Assembly: GCA_029204225.1 (NCBI GenBank)
Contig: CM055096.1
Location: forward strand, 32,240,305 to 32,304,304
Origin: Diphasiastrum complanatum
Taxonomy: Eukaryota > Streptophyta > Lycopodiopsida > Lycopodiales > Lycopodiaceae
Direction: 5' to 3'
Length of the DNA: 64,000 nt
The notes under the pieces were generated by a model. That model made no database searches and was not told the origin of the DNA. It saw only the letters and a program-made list of their open reading frames with translations. Position numbers and translations under genes: made by a program. Below, one piece after another: positions 12,310 through 23,513 of the stretch (the stretch's first letter is position 1; each line of letters begins with the position of its first letter).

Positions 12310-12740
12310 TCTACATTGAATCATAAATAGATTCAAAGTCAAGAACAATCATCGAATTCACATTCGTCGAAAAAGAAAATGTTTTGCATGTATTGCAAAC
12401 ACAATAACCATGAGATCCATGATTGCCGAATTCTCAAAGCGAAGAATGCAACTAAGCAACTTGATCAACAAGCAAATATAGTTACAGCATATCCTGAAGT
12501 CAAAATAGACGAAGACAATTTTATGGTCAAAGAAAAACACGCAAATTCGGATGATTTGTGGTTTCTAGATTTTGGAACTACTCAACATATGACCAATCAT
12601 CGTGAGATTTTTCATTTCTATACGTCTTACAACACAAAGAAGTATGTTCATCTTGGTGATGATAGCACTCACACTATCGAAGGTGAAGGTACTATAAGAT
12701 TAAGGTTCCAGCATGATTAATTCAAACTACTGTCAACAGT
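12310..12740 (+). pseudogene. Copia gag zinc knuckle and protease fragment
   Basis: Encodes a CCHC knuckle (CMYCKHNNHEIHDC) followed by a protease-like segment where the usual D-[ST]-G reads DFG (WFLDFGTTQHMT), so the active-site triad is altered. The frame ends at 12720 and no integrase follows. It belongs to a different insertion from the adjoining minus-strand LTR. Confidence 0.8.
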
Positions 12741-13617
12741 TTTGTATGTTTCTAGACATTTGTTTTGGGACTTTGACCTAAAAAAGACTAATCTCTTTTG
12801 GTGCTTTTTAATGGTCCTAGTTTTAGGCCAAAATCATGGTTTTTTTTAAGGATTCTCTAATTTGCAATTAAAAAAAAATGTTAAAAAGTGTCAATTTCAA
12901 TGAAGCACTACAAGTTTTTTTGTGCAGATTTTATAAAACCATCATCATTACATACTACATAACATTTCAAGACAACACATAATTTTTGGAAGTCCAAGCA
13001 CCATTAAAACACAAAAGGGCTTAAATTATATTATATATATAGTTTTTTCAAAGTACATTTTCTAAGGAATTTTTACTGATGATTCTCAATTCAGAACTTG
13101 AAATGTTTTGAACACTCGTTTTCAGTCGATGAGGTGAAAGGCCCGTCTTCTTCATCAGAGTCAATTGGCATATCGTCTTCAGAATTCGCGTCCAATATTG
13201 ATAAAAAACCTTGTAAGTCAGATTTTCTCTATTGTTGATGAGTTGATGACAATGGTTGTTTCATTAATCCAAGTCGTTCATTCAGTATGGCTATAGTTGA
13301 CTTTTTTAGATGATTGGTCATTGTCAACTCAAAATAAAAGGCCAAAACATCTACATCTTGTACATTCAAATCATCAATCCTCAGTTGATATTTTGGCAAT
13401 CAGTTTCTCTTGCCCTTGGATTGACTTGTAACAATTCAAGATCGTACCTTCCCAAAAAAACATTTGTTGAAGTGGTGCGCAACCAATGGATACGTAGTAC
13501 TTTTGTCTAATTTTTGTTTTGAATGAAACCAAGTACTTTGGCAATCCAAAATGCATGTCCTTCATTGTTTTCTGAAGCTAGAAGAGCAACAAGGCTTCCA
13601 ATTTAGATTCGTGACAT
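12741..13617. other. non-coding, no gene seen
   Basis: AT-rich with scattered short open frames that have no recognisable content. The phrase 'gagtcaattggcatatcgtc' near 13160 is not matched elsewhere in the window. Confidence 0.4.
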
Positions 13618-14191
13618 CTATAGTTGCGTGAACAGGTTCAGCAGGTGTGGGAATATCTGCTTAAACATTAGGTTGTTGTTGATTTGCCTCTGCTGGTTCA
13701 ATAGTTTTAGAAGAATAAAGATTCTCAACAAATATAGCTCTTTTGGATTTGACCAGATTCTGGACTTGAGAAGTGGACCTTTTTCAAATATGTGAAAAAC
13801 TTGCACGTCAAACATGAATTGATTGATGTGGATCTCTAGATTTGCTTGAATCCGTGACTGAGTGAAATGAATCCTATGAATCATCAATTACTAACTCTTC
13901 TAATCTGTCAAAACAATCTTGCAATGTTATTTCTCTAACATCTGAATATGAAGATGAAGGACTCAAATTTGTAACAAGTTGTGTCAAATGTGTCATTTTC
14001 TGAAAAGTAGTCAAATGACAAATTTCAGATAATGTTGTTGAAGGGGAGACACAAAGGGTATTAGGATGAGAACCTGAAGGAGTGACTTCATAATAGTAAT
14101 CTTCATTAGGAATATCAGAGGAGAATGACTCAGATGTGGCTACGTACTGAGTTACAACAACAGGAATAGAAGAACAAGAACTGCTTGCCAT
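13618..14191 (-). other. uncertain coding-like segment, Ser/Thr-rich
   Basis: Two minus-strand open frames abut (14191-13874 and 13887-13618). The first encodes 105 residues, Ser/Thr-rich at the N-terminus and acidic at the end. I recognise no domain. The codon pattern and length alone do not prove a gene. A decayed TE ORF or a host exon are both possible. Confidence 0.25.
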
Positions 14192-14199
14192 TGCAAAAA

Positions 14200-14830
14200 T
14201 TTAAAAATTTTGATTCTGGTCCTATGCCAAGCATAGACGAAAATAAAAATATAATCGTAAAAATAACACAACAAACAAAAAGTTTACATTATGCTATGCT
14301 AGTCATAGAAAGAGTTAAACAGACTATGCCAACACCAATAGAAATACATACTGAAATTCGCAAAGAGCGCATTTAATATAAATTCAACAATTATAACAAA
14401 GATAATTTTCAACTGCAAAAGATCGCTCTTAAATGCTATAAGATTAGGGTTAGATTTTCCTTCTAATAGTAGGGTTAGAGTTGGTACACTTGACACGGGT
14501 TCATTCTAATAGTTGGTCGTCAAAAAACTTGTTTGTGGTCCATGAAAAAGAATGTTGGTCGCGAAGTAAAATGGGGGCCCATTAAAGTTTGAAGGTCAAT
14601 TTTTTTTTACTTAAGGACCCCAAGAGTAAAACATGACACCTCATTGTGAATTTGCGTTCAGGGTGGTTGGTAGAGTAGAATCATTCACTTGATGACCTTC
14701 TATAATCTCGCGCATAGCTATTGACAATTCATTTTTTGTCCAAGTAATATCTGTAAGTTTTTCTTTATGCTCAACATAGTATTGTGTCGTGATAATCTTA
14801 AAAAAAATATTTAATTTATTTTAAACTCTA
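14200..14830. other. non-coding approach to the inverted repeat
   Basis: No gene seen. Isolated relatives of the TATGCTGAGCATA motif occur near 14222 (TATGCCAAGCATAGA), 14293 and 14769 (TATGCTCAACATA), which suggests the motif array once extended further. Confidence 0.5.
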
Positions 14831-14833
14831 TGA

Positions 14834-15340
14834 TGGGCATAGAAAATTCTTTATTTTGCTACTATTGTCTATGCTCAGCATAGAAACCTTTCTTCCTCGC
14901 TCCCAAGTCTTATGTTGAGCATAACACCTCTTCAATCATTAAGTGGCTTTGTTATGTTCAGCATAAGATATTCTCTAAATTTCTCTGGAGTTCTATGTTG
15001 AGCATAGTGTGCTATCTAACTCCACGCGGATGTGTTATGCTCAGCAAAGCAACTCCTCTTTCACTCGTCCGAATGTTATGCTAAGTATAGATCGTCGACT
15101 AGCGAAAGAGAAGATCTTATGCTCAACATAACATATTTGCGTGGAGTTAGATAGCACACTATGCTCAGCATAGAACTCCGAAAAAATTTAGAAAATATCT
15201 TATGTTGAGCATAACAAAGTCACTTAACGATTGAAGAGGTGTTATACTCAGCATAAGACTTGGGAGCAAGGAAGAAAGGTTTCTATGCTGAGCATAGGCA
15301 ATAGTAATAAAATAAAAGAATTTTCTATGCTTAGCAAGGA
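14834..15340. repeat. long inverted repeat built from TATGCTGAGCATA-like motifs
   Basis: Two arms of about 235 bp (14834-15068 and 15098-15340) are reverse complements with mismatches, around a loop near 15070-15095. Phrases such as 'gagttagatagcacac' and 'agacttgggagc' in the right arm match the complement of the left arm. Within the arms a 13-15 bp near-palindrome recurs about twelve times at roughly 40-bp spacing (near 14868, 14910, 14953, 14992, 15031, 15072, 15117, 15160, 15200, 15242, 15280 and 15324). A transcript would fold into a long hairpin. It may be a fold-back element or MITE. No target-site duplication was resolved. Confidence 0.85.
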
Positions 15341-15652
15341 AAATAGTTTTTTTTTTTCAACTTGGACCTAAAAATGTTTAAAAAACCTAAAAATCCAAAT
15401 AAAATTATTGATTTTTAATGAAAATTTTGGGTAAATTTATGTCATTCATACTTGTATTTTAAATGATTTCTTTGTTTAAATTCTAATAAATTGTCAATAA
15501 TAACTGTATTTTGCAGACTTAGAGTAAAAATTTTGAGAAATTAAGGATGTCAAAAATTGTCTTTTGGATGCTAGACCGGGCTCAGAATGTTCCTCTAAAG
15601 GACAAAAATAAATACATGTTTTAGTTTACAAGAGGTGTAAATATCAGTAGAA

Positions 15653-16430
15653 TGAATGAACTATTTATCCATGTTGTTGAGAAGAGCGAAAGAGGTGAAG
15701 GTCCATTTTAAGTACAAGGTAGAGTCCTTATTGATCAGTCCAATGATGATGCGGAGCAAGAGAGCTTGGTCATTGTTCTTGTGAAAGAACTTGACAAAAG
15801 TCATTCGATATTTATTTTGGATGAGGGAATACTTAAGATTCGACTTTGCAAAGACGAAGCCATTAAAATGTATTTTGACAAAGCCCTTATGACATTGGTA
15901 TGAACACATTAAAAAGAATAATTATATTATTTACAATGAATTGGGTTTAATATTATTTGGTATTATAATAAATCCGATCTATGCTGAGCATAGATTACTT
16001 TATCAATACTTGAAGTTCTCTAACATTATTCTTTTGTTTTCTGTCATGTAGAGCCTCAAACAATGTTTAATAAACGTGCTCTGTGTTGTTGTTGAGGGGA
16101 AGGATCCAGTCTTTTCTTCTCATTGTACAAAGTCAATGGCAGTGGCACGTAGCAATATAGCTTCTTCTACTGTCCCATCCCACACATATGTTACTGGTAA
16201 GTTTGCACCCTCCGAATCAGCACTCTTTTCCAACGACTGTACATATTGAATCCGCAACCGACAAACCAAAGTCCAAAAATAAATCCATGGCCAAGTGGCC
16301 TAAAGAAGTTCCTTCTGAAGAAAACAAAAAAAAGTCTAAAGAGACCACTTTAGTTTTGCCTGGAGCCACTATCCAACCGTTGAAGGACTATTTGAGATCT
16401 CTAAAATCAGAGATCAAATTCATAAAACTA
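15653..16430 (+). pseudogene. unknown two-exon coding fragment fused to Copia
   Basis: An open frame from 15653 (one internal TAA) runs through ILDEGILKIRLCKDEAIKMY to a donor at 15897 (TTG|GTATGA). An acceptor at 16051 (CATGTAG|AGC) continues it in the same phase (SLKQCLINVLCVVVEGKD...) to about 16196. A further stretch (Lys-rich, ending LKDYLRSLKSEIKFIK) then runs in frame straight into Copia integrase sequence at about 16431. I recognise no domain. The matching splice sites and phases make a real gene remnant likely. A single-base shift lies near 16200. Confidence 0.4.
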
Positions 16431-19115
16431 CTATCTGTTGGGACGATGGCTGATCAACAACTCAAGGTTGAGTTTGACAGTGACAAATGTCTTGTCAAAG
16501 ACATCAAGAATCACTACAAAGTGATAGTTACAGGAGCTAGAGTCAATGGGAATCAACTCTACAAATTGAATGTGACATCTTTTACTCAAGCTATGATAAG
16601 CATTGTTGATAGTCGAAGTGATCTTTGGCATCAAAGGTTTGGTCATATCAGTGCTCAAACCTTGCAAATTCTTAAAAGAGGTAATCTAGTTGTTGGATTG
16701 TCTGATATCTCTTTTGAAGGAAAAATTTGTGAGGGTTGCATTTTGGAAAAACAACAAAGAAAGAGATTTCCCAAAGATGGAGAAAGAAGAGCCAGTGACA
16801 TTCTTGATCTTGTTCATAGTGATCTGTGTGGACCAATACAAACTAGGTCCATTAGTGGTTGTTACTATTTCATCACATTCATTGATGACTATAGTAGACA
16901 TATCTGGATTTGTTTAATAAGCAAGAAATCTGATGCTTTTGCCAAGTTTAGAGAGTTCAAGGCTCTAGCTGAAAAACAAACAGGTTGTTATATTAAGACC
17001 CTCAGATCAGATGGTGGCGGTGAGTATTTTTCAACAGAGTTTATAAATTCACCACAACAAAACGGAGTTGCAGAATGGAAAAACAGATCCATTGTGGAGA
17101 TGGCTAGGACAATGCTTAAGAGCAAGGGTTTGCCAAATACTTTTTGGGCAGAAGCATGCAACACAGCTACTCATATCTTGAATTGGTGTCCTACGAAGTC
17201 CGTGGAGGGTAAGACACCTTACGAAGCTTTTACTAGAAAGAAACCTAATGTTTCTCATTTACGAGTATTTGGTTGTGATGCTTACGCTCATGTACCTGAT
17301 GAAAAACGAAAGAAGCTAGATGCAAAAGCTGTTAAGTGTATTTTCCTTGGATATGATGAAAGAGCCAAGGCATACAGGATGTATGACACAGATGCACAAA
17401 AGATTGTGATTTCCAGAGATGCTACTTTTGATGAGATGGGTCAAAATGACCAATTGATCCCTTTGATGATAAAGCTAAAGTGCAAGTAAAGGAAGAAGTT
17501 GGTGTTGATATGGAAGAGCCAATGGAAAAAGACAAGGTCAATAATGAGATTCCTAGGAGAGTGCCTAAGTGGTACTTGTCAGTAACAAGTGATGCTAATA
17601 AGGGAGATACTCCCGAATCAAGTGAGTAGGGAGAGCTTAGAAGATCAAGTAGAAATCGAAAACCTCCTACAAGATTAGAGATGAATCTAGCCCTAATGGA
17701 TTTTGTGCTCAAGCTCAAGAACCAAATAATTTTGATAAAGCAAAGGAGCACAAGGAGTGGCATGAAGCTATGGAAACAGAAATGGAAGCTATAACAAAAA
17801 ATAGGACATGGAACTTGGTTGAGCTACCTGATGGTAAGATGCCTATCACTTGCAAATGGATATACAAGATCACATATGGAGCTGCTGGGCAACTCAACAA
17901 GTACAAAGCACGGTTGGTTGCAAGAGGATTTGAGCAGCAGGAAGGTGTTGATTTTGAGGAAACCTTCGCACCCGTAGCTAAGATGGTAAGTATACGTTCT
18001 ATCATTGCTATTTCTATTTTCTATGGTTGGAAGATGGATGTTAATTTGGCTTTTCTTAATGGAGTGCTGGATGAAGAGGTGTATTTAGTAGAACCTCAAG
18101 GATTTGTTGAGCCAGGGAGAGAGCATCTCATTTGTAAGCTCAACAAAGCCATTTATGGATTGAAAAAAGCACCACGGGTGTGGTACTCTTGCATTGATGA
18201 ACACTTCAAGCAAAGGGGAATGGTAAAGAGTGATGCTGATCCTAATCTTTACATTCTAAGGAAAAACTCAGATATAGTGTTCATTGTATTGTACGTGGAT
18301 GATTTGATTATTACAGGAAGTAATGAGAGCTTAATTGATGAAATAAAATCAGATCTTTCCAATGCTTTTGACATGAGTGATCTAGGATTGATGCACTATT
18401 GTCTTGGCATTGAAGTATGACAAAAGGAAGACATGGTCTTTCTTACACAAAGCAAATATGCACGAGATATGCTTTATAAGTTCAATATGCAGGATTGTAA
18501 GCCTTTGAGTACACATATGGATGTCAACATGAAGCTTACTACATATGATGAATATGAGAAAATGGATGTTTATTTGTATAGATAGTTGGTGGGTAGTTTG
18601 ATTTATTTGACACACGTATTCTCAGATACATTTGAGGGACATTGAATTTCGGTTTGAAGTATGATCAGTCTGAAGCGCCAATGTTGGTAGGTTATACAAA
18701 TGTCGATTGGGCAGGTAATATTGATGACAGAAGATCTACCAGTGGTCATACATTCAGTTATGGTATAGCTACAATTTCATGGAGCAGTAGAAAGCAACCT
18801 ACAGTAGCCTTATCATCGACGAAAGCTGAATATCGAGCACTCAACAATGCTACACAAGAAGTGGTATGGTTACGAAGATTGCTTGTGGATTTAGGTCAAC
18901 CACAGGTGGATGTGACTACTATATCTTGCGATAATCAAAATTGCATTCACCTTGCCAAAAATCCAGTTCTACATGCTCGAACCAAGCACATCGAAATACA
19001 CTACCATTTTGTTCGAGAGAAAATTGTTGATGGAGCCATTCATCTCGTTTTTTGTAAATCTGAAGATCAAATGACAGATATATTTACTAAGTCATTAGGT
19101 AGATGTAAATTTTAG
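16431..19115 (+). pseudogene. Copia integrase, RT and RNase H (3' half)
   Basis: Order: gag-pre-integrase (LLSVGTMADQQ, WHQRFGHI, CEGCI), integrase core (VHSDLCGP, IDDYSR, SDGGGEY, NGVAEWKNR), linker, RT (FEETFAPVAKM, YGLKKAPRVWY, YVDDLI) and RNase H (YTNVDWAG, STKAEYRA, CDNQ, IFTKSLG). It is broken by a frameshift near 17470, TAG at 17627 and 18583, TGA at 18418 and 18632, and a deletion near 18615 that removes the segment between LIYLT and LRYI. gag and protease are missing. The first codons are continuous with an unrelated reading frame upstream. An LTR follows after 55 bases. Confidence 0.92.
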
Positions 19116-19170
19116 AGGTTTTGTACTCTATTAGGAATAGAAGAATGTAATTTTATCATTGAGAGAGACT

Positions 19171-19432
19171 GTTAGAATTTAATGATAAACTTCATTGTTA
19201 CTGTTTACGAGGTACATTAATGTTGACAACTGTGACCAGTTGTCATTAGCCGTAGGCTAGTCTATTAGTCTACTCGTAGGTTTCCTCTCTCTATTAGGGG
19301 TTCAGGGTTTATTTGTACATTTTACATTCTATATGAGTTAGTGTGATAGAGTGACAGTGCGTGTTTTTCTTTCGCCTTCTTGTGGTGATTGCTTATGGTG
19401 AATGCTTGATGTTGCATATCTAATTCTTGACA
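19171..19432 (+). mobile_element. 3' LTR (262 bp) of the 16.4-kb Copia copy
   Basis: TGTTAGAATTTAATG... to ...TAATTCTTGACA, preceded by a short purine tract (gagagagac). It matches, in the opposite orientation, the LTR at 23262-23513. The right border abuts the repeated hairpin element. Confidence 0.85.
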
Positions 19433-19840
19433 ATAGGCAAAATGTGGAGGAAAATTTAGTTATTGATACCATACTGCTCCTAGAGTCCACGAGGTATTTG
19501 AAACCCTACCCGAGCCCAAAGCCAAAAAAAATTCAAACCAGGAACCTGCTAGTATCACAAAAACATGATACCAGACCAACACTGGAAGTGACCTTCTGTG
19601 GCATGAAAGCTTTTTTTACTTCTTGTTTTGTTTTAATTTTTTTTACATGCACCTTTCACGCAGAAGGTCATGTAAAAAAAGTTTTTTTACATGCACCTTC
19701 TGCAGCCCGGAATGTGAATGTAAAAGACTTTGGAAAGAAAAAAATAGGCGTAGAAATTACGTTCTTCAAGGCACCTCTTTTTTCATGAAAAAGCAAAAAA
19801 ATGATTTTACGTGAGAGAGATAGAGAGGAGGTTGTGTCTC
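19433..19840 (-). repeat. hairpin-bearing repeat, copy 1 (block Y)
   Basis: In reverse orientation this matches 43255-43651 and 61169-61512. Shared phrases include 'ctttggaaagaaaaaaatag' and 'ttgataccatactg'. It contains nested ACATGCACCTT / AAGGTGCATGT inverted motifs. An ORF of 128 codons crosses it, but the same reading frame is not preserved in the other copies, so it is not taken as a gene. Confidence 0.8.
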
Positions 19841-20640
19841 CTCACATCCAACCACTTTCTAAAAAACCAATTTCACATTGTAAGGACCCATTTAATGACT
19901 TGAGGCACTTTAGGCCTATTTTCCTAAATAGTAATATAATGGCACACAAGCCGATTACTAGCATTATTACTAAAGTCGGATGATTTATTACATATTTTCT
20001 TAAATTAAGTTAATTTTTTTTTGTATAATAAAATCACCTCTTTAGTTTTTGTAATAATCATAATATCCAAGATTAATACATGTGCATTTTTTTACAAACA
20101 CAATCTTTGCTTAAAAAACTCTAACTTCTATAACTCAAAGCTTCTCTTGTATTTCTAAGGCCACACTAAGGAACTTATTAGAGTCCTTGCTACATATACG
20201 CAACAAGTTCGTCTTAGACCTTCTCAACTTTTCAAACACACATTCAAAAATAAATTGCTTATCAAGTCCTAGAGCCATAGATATTGTGTTTGATCTACTT
20301 GTGGCTATGATTTAACAGAAGAAGAAGAACAAATCATTCTTCCAATATGCTTTGGATGCCCATTTGGGCTATAATATTTGATGATTTAATGATTTGTTTG
20401 TTTTCTTTTGTTTTGTTTTATGGACTTCCTTTTTTTTGTCAAGAATTCCAAAAATTAAAAGTGCTTTCTATATATTAAATTATGTATAGAAAATCCCGTA
20501 GAAGAAAACTTGCGGTTATTGTCATGTTTGCATTAAGCAAAGCTTTAGCTTCATGGAGTAGAAAATGTTGGACAACATTCTAACAACTAAAACAAGATAT
20601 TTAGATCGGAAGTGAACTCCTTAAAGAAACTCTCAACTAG
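19841..20640. other. sequence separating blocks X and Y of the repeat
   Basis: About 790 bp of AT-rich non-coding DNA. It lies between two blocks that are directly adjacent in the 43-kb copy, so it is either an insertion here or a deletion there. Confidence 0.5.
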
Positions 20641-20745
20641 ACGACAATACTAAAAGTAGTTTTTTTTTTCTTGCTTGGATAAAGTTTCTTCTCTAAATCA
20701 CGTAGGATAGATGATTACTAATCTCATATTATCATTTCCTTTGAA
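20641..20745 (-). repeat. block X of the repeat, copy 1
   Basis: The reverse complement matches 43137-43236 over about 100 bp ('taatcatct.tcctacgtga', 'actacttttagtattg'). It abuts the truncated end of a minus-strand Copia copy. Confidence 0.8.
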
Positions 20746-20751
20746 CAAGAT

Positions 20752-22494
20752 AAAAAATGCCATTGGCTCTTCTTGCTCCATCTTTGGGAAATCTCTCTGT
20801 GTGCTGTTTTCCCAAAATGCAACCCTGACAATTTTTCTTATCAAAAGTAAAAACCACTAATGGACCTAGTTTGTACTGGTCCACACAGATCACTATGAAC
20901 AAGATCAAGAATGTCATTGGCTCTTCTTGTTCTATCTTTGGGAAATCTCTCTCTATGCTGTTTTCCCAAAATGCAATCCTCACAAATTTTTCCTTCAAAA
21001 GAGATATTAGGCAATCCAACAACTAGATCACCTCTTTTAAAGATTTGCAAGCTTTGAGCACTAATATGACCATACCTTTGATGCCAAAGGTCACTTCGAC
21101 TATCAACAGTGCTTACCATAGCTTGAGTAAAAGATCTCGCATTCAATTTGTAGAGTCGATTCCCGTTGACTCTAGCTCTTGTAGCAATCACCTTGTAGTG
21201 ATTCTTGATGTCTTTGACAAGACATTTGTCATTGTCAAACTCAACCTTGAGTTGTTGATCAGCCATCGTCCCAATAGATAGTAGATTGTTAGCTAAGCTA
21301 GGTACATATTGCACATTGCTTATTTGCTTTATCTTCTCATTGGCTAACTTCATTGGTACCACTCCAATTCCTTTAACAGATAGCAATTTGCCATCAGCTT
21401 GTCCAACTTCATCACCATTGTCAGTTTTCTTGAGTTCAGTAAAACCACTCTTTCCTTAAATTCATGTGCTTGGATGCACCACTATCAATGTACCAGGTAT
21501 CCTTGGCTTCATCACTTGTCATTAATGCTGTAATGAACAATTTTGAATTCTCACTTGTATCATCTTCATATCGATCATCATCGTATTGGATGTTGATCAG
21601 TATAATTATCTTCATAATAATAGTGATCAAATTGATTTTGATCAGCATAATTTCCCGCTTGCCATTTGTCTTTTCTTTGTTCCATCTCCTTCTGTTCTTG
21701 AAGCATTCACGCTCCCAGTGGCCAGGTATATTTTGTCTTGAATAGCCACGTCCTTGACCTCGGCCTTGATTCCAATTGCCTCGATTCGAACTATCATTGA
21801 CTTGCTCATAAAATTGTTGAAATGGTCCCTAGCTTGAGTTTCCTCCTCTCGATTGATACTTTCCACAGCCAAATCTTCTACCTCGTCCTCTAACTGCAAG
21901 AGCTTGATCATAGCTCCTGTTACGATGATTCAAGTTCTCTTGATGTTGCTCTTCTTGCAAAATCAATCCACCTAGTTCTTCATAGGTTGGAAGATTTTCT
22001 CTTGTGGCTATACTCGTCATAAACATCTGATGTGACTCACTCAGACTATTCAATGTCAGTTGCACGATCTCATAATCTTGTACTCGCTCTCCAACTGCTG
22101 CTAATTGGTCACAAATCTCTTTGATCTTCAGTATGTGATCGACAATAGTTGCACCATCATCCATCTGCAATCTATGCAACTTCGTCTTCAGAAATAGTAT
22201 TCAAGATGTATTTGTCGTTTTGTATCCCACGTTTCTTTTGGTCCTTTTGAATCTGAAATATAGAGAGTAATTGCATCTCTAACTGATAAGTTGATGACAT
22301 TCTAGGCTTTCCGTTTTCTCCTATCAAATGCCCGCTGATCTTCTTCAATCACTGGCCTTGTCTCTTCATTGTCACGATCTCCCATAGCTCCTTTTCCATC
22401 AAAAAATTTTGAGTTTGAATTTCCAAACTACATATTTGTCGACAGCTTCCAATTTGCTTGACTCATTGAGGACACGCTCGCTTAGAGTTGCCAT
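20752..22494 (-). pseudogene. Copia gag, protease and start of integrase (5' half)
   Basis: Gag starts at 22494 (MATLSERVLNESSKLEAVDK). The gag body includes ILKIKEICDQLAAVGERV and a Gly/Arg-rich tail with a partial knuckle, then protease (DTWYIDSGASKHMN), then pre-integrase (TMADQQLKVEF, SDLWHQRYGHISAQ, CEDCILGKQH). Several stops and frameshifts occur in 22180-22460. A diverged second copy of the CxxCILGKQH segment lies at 20752-20840, a local tandem duplication of about 130 bp. The remainder of pol is lost. Same family as the plus-strand copy at 16.4 kb. Confidence 0.88.
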
Positions 22495-23249
22495 TACTGG
22501 ATAGATGAGTTTGGATCATCACACCACAAAACTGTAAATTTTTTGTTGTACACCTGATATCGGTACGACGTGCGGGTGCACGACTATTCGGGATTCTCTT
22601 TAGCTCACACGTGTGGATCCGATATTGATACGGGTATGCGATATTGGTATGATGCACGGATGTATGACTGCTCCATATTTTCTTTACCTCTGGCGCATCG
22701 GTCTGATATTGATACGAAAAAGATGAAAAGTAGAAGAAATATAAGAGCTTTTAGAGGGAATATTCTACATTTCTCACTTCGGTGTGATGGTTATGTCACC
22801 TCCTCTTTGCAAAGATTTTGAAATGTGTAATTGTTCAAAAGACAGAGATCAATAATGTGAAAAGTATGAAGCCTCTAACTCCGAATGACAATACTAGACA
22901 CTGTCTAGTGTGATTTGCAGTATCCCAAATAGACAAATGAGAGATTTCTTGGCAAACCTCTCACACAAATGGCACTTTTCACAACAACTAGAAAGTATTG
23001 TAAAAATCTCTCCACTCAGTAGATTTTCAATCTGTCTGATGCTGTCATGACCTTTCTGATGCCTCCGAGACTTTGTCTTTGTTCCCCACTGATGATTCTA
23101 AGTTCCAAACCTGCATAATACACCAAAGAAGAATTTCTTCCAGCCGTTTTTGTCTCTCCAAGCTTTCACCTCCCGTGAAAGACTTTCTCACTTCATTGCG
23201 GAGCCTGTGACAAGCTGTATCCACTGATCAGGCACGTAGGACTATCGCT
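22495..23249 (-). other. untranslated leader of the 20.7-kb Copia copy
   Basis: About 750 bp between primer binding site and gag ATG. No other gene seen. Repeated phrases with GATATTGATACG near 22555-22720 suggest a small internal duplication. Confidence 0.6.
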
Positions 23250-23261
23250 GCTCTAATAGCA
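23250..23261 (-). other. degenerate primer binding site
   Basis: The minus strand reads TGCTATTAGAGC, 10 of 12 matches to TGGTATCAGAGC, directly next to the LTR end. Confidence 0.7.
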
Positions 23262-23513
23262 TGTCAAGAATTAGATATGCATTATCAAGCATTCACCATA
23301 AGCAATCACCACAAGAAGGCGGAAGAAGAGCACGCACTATCACTCTATCACACTAACACATATAAAATGTAAAATGTACAACTAAGCCTTGAACCCTGAT
23401 AGAGAGAGAAAATCTATGAGTAGACTAATAGACTAGCCTACGCTTGGTCACAGCTGTCAACATTAATGTACATTGTAAATAGTAACAATGAAGTTTATCA
23501 TTGATTTCTAACA
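23262..23513 (-). mobile_element. 5' LTR (252 bp) of minus-strand Copia copy
   Basis: On the minus strand TGTTAGAAATCAATG... to ...CTAATTCTTGACA, alignable over its length to 19171-19432. On its outer side (23514) it abuts coding sequence of the transposase-like gene, so the element landed inside that gene. Confidence 0.85.

Noticed and set aside
19402..19788. 128-codon frame over repeat copy 1 as a gene
   Set aside because: The frame is not preserved in the other two copies and overlaps hairpin structure.
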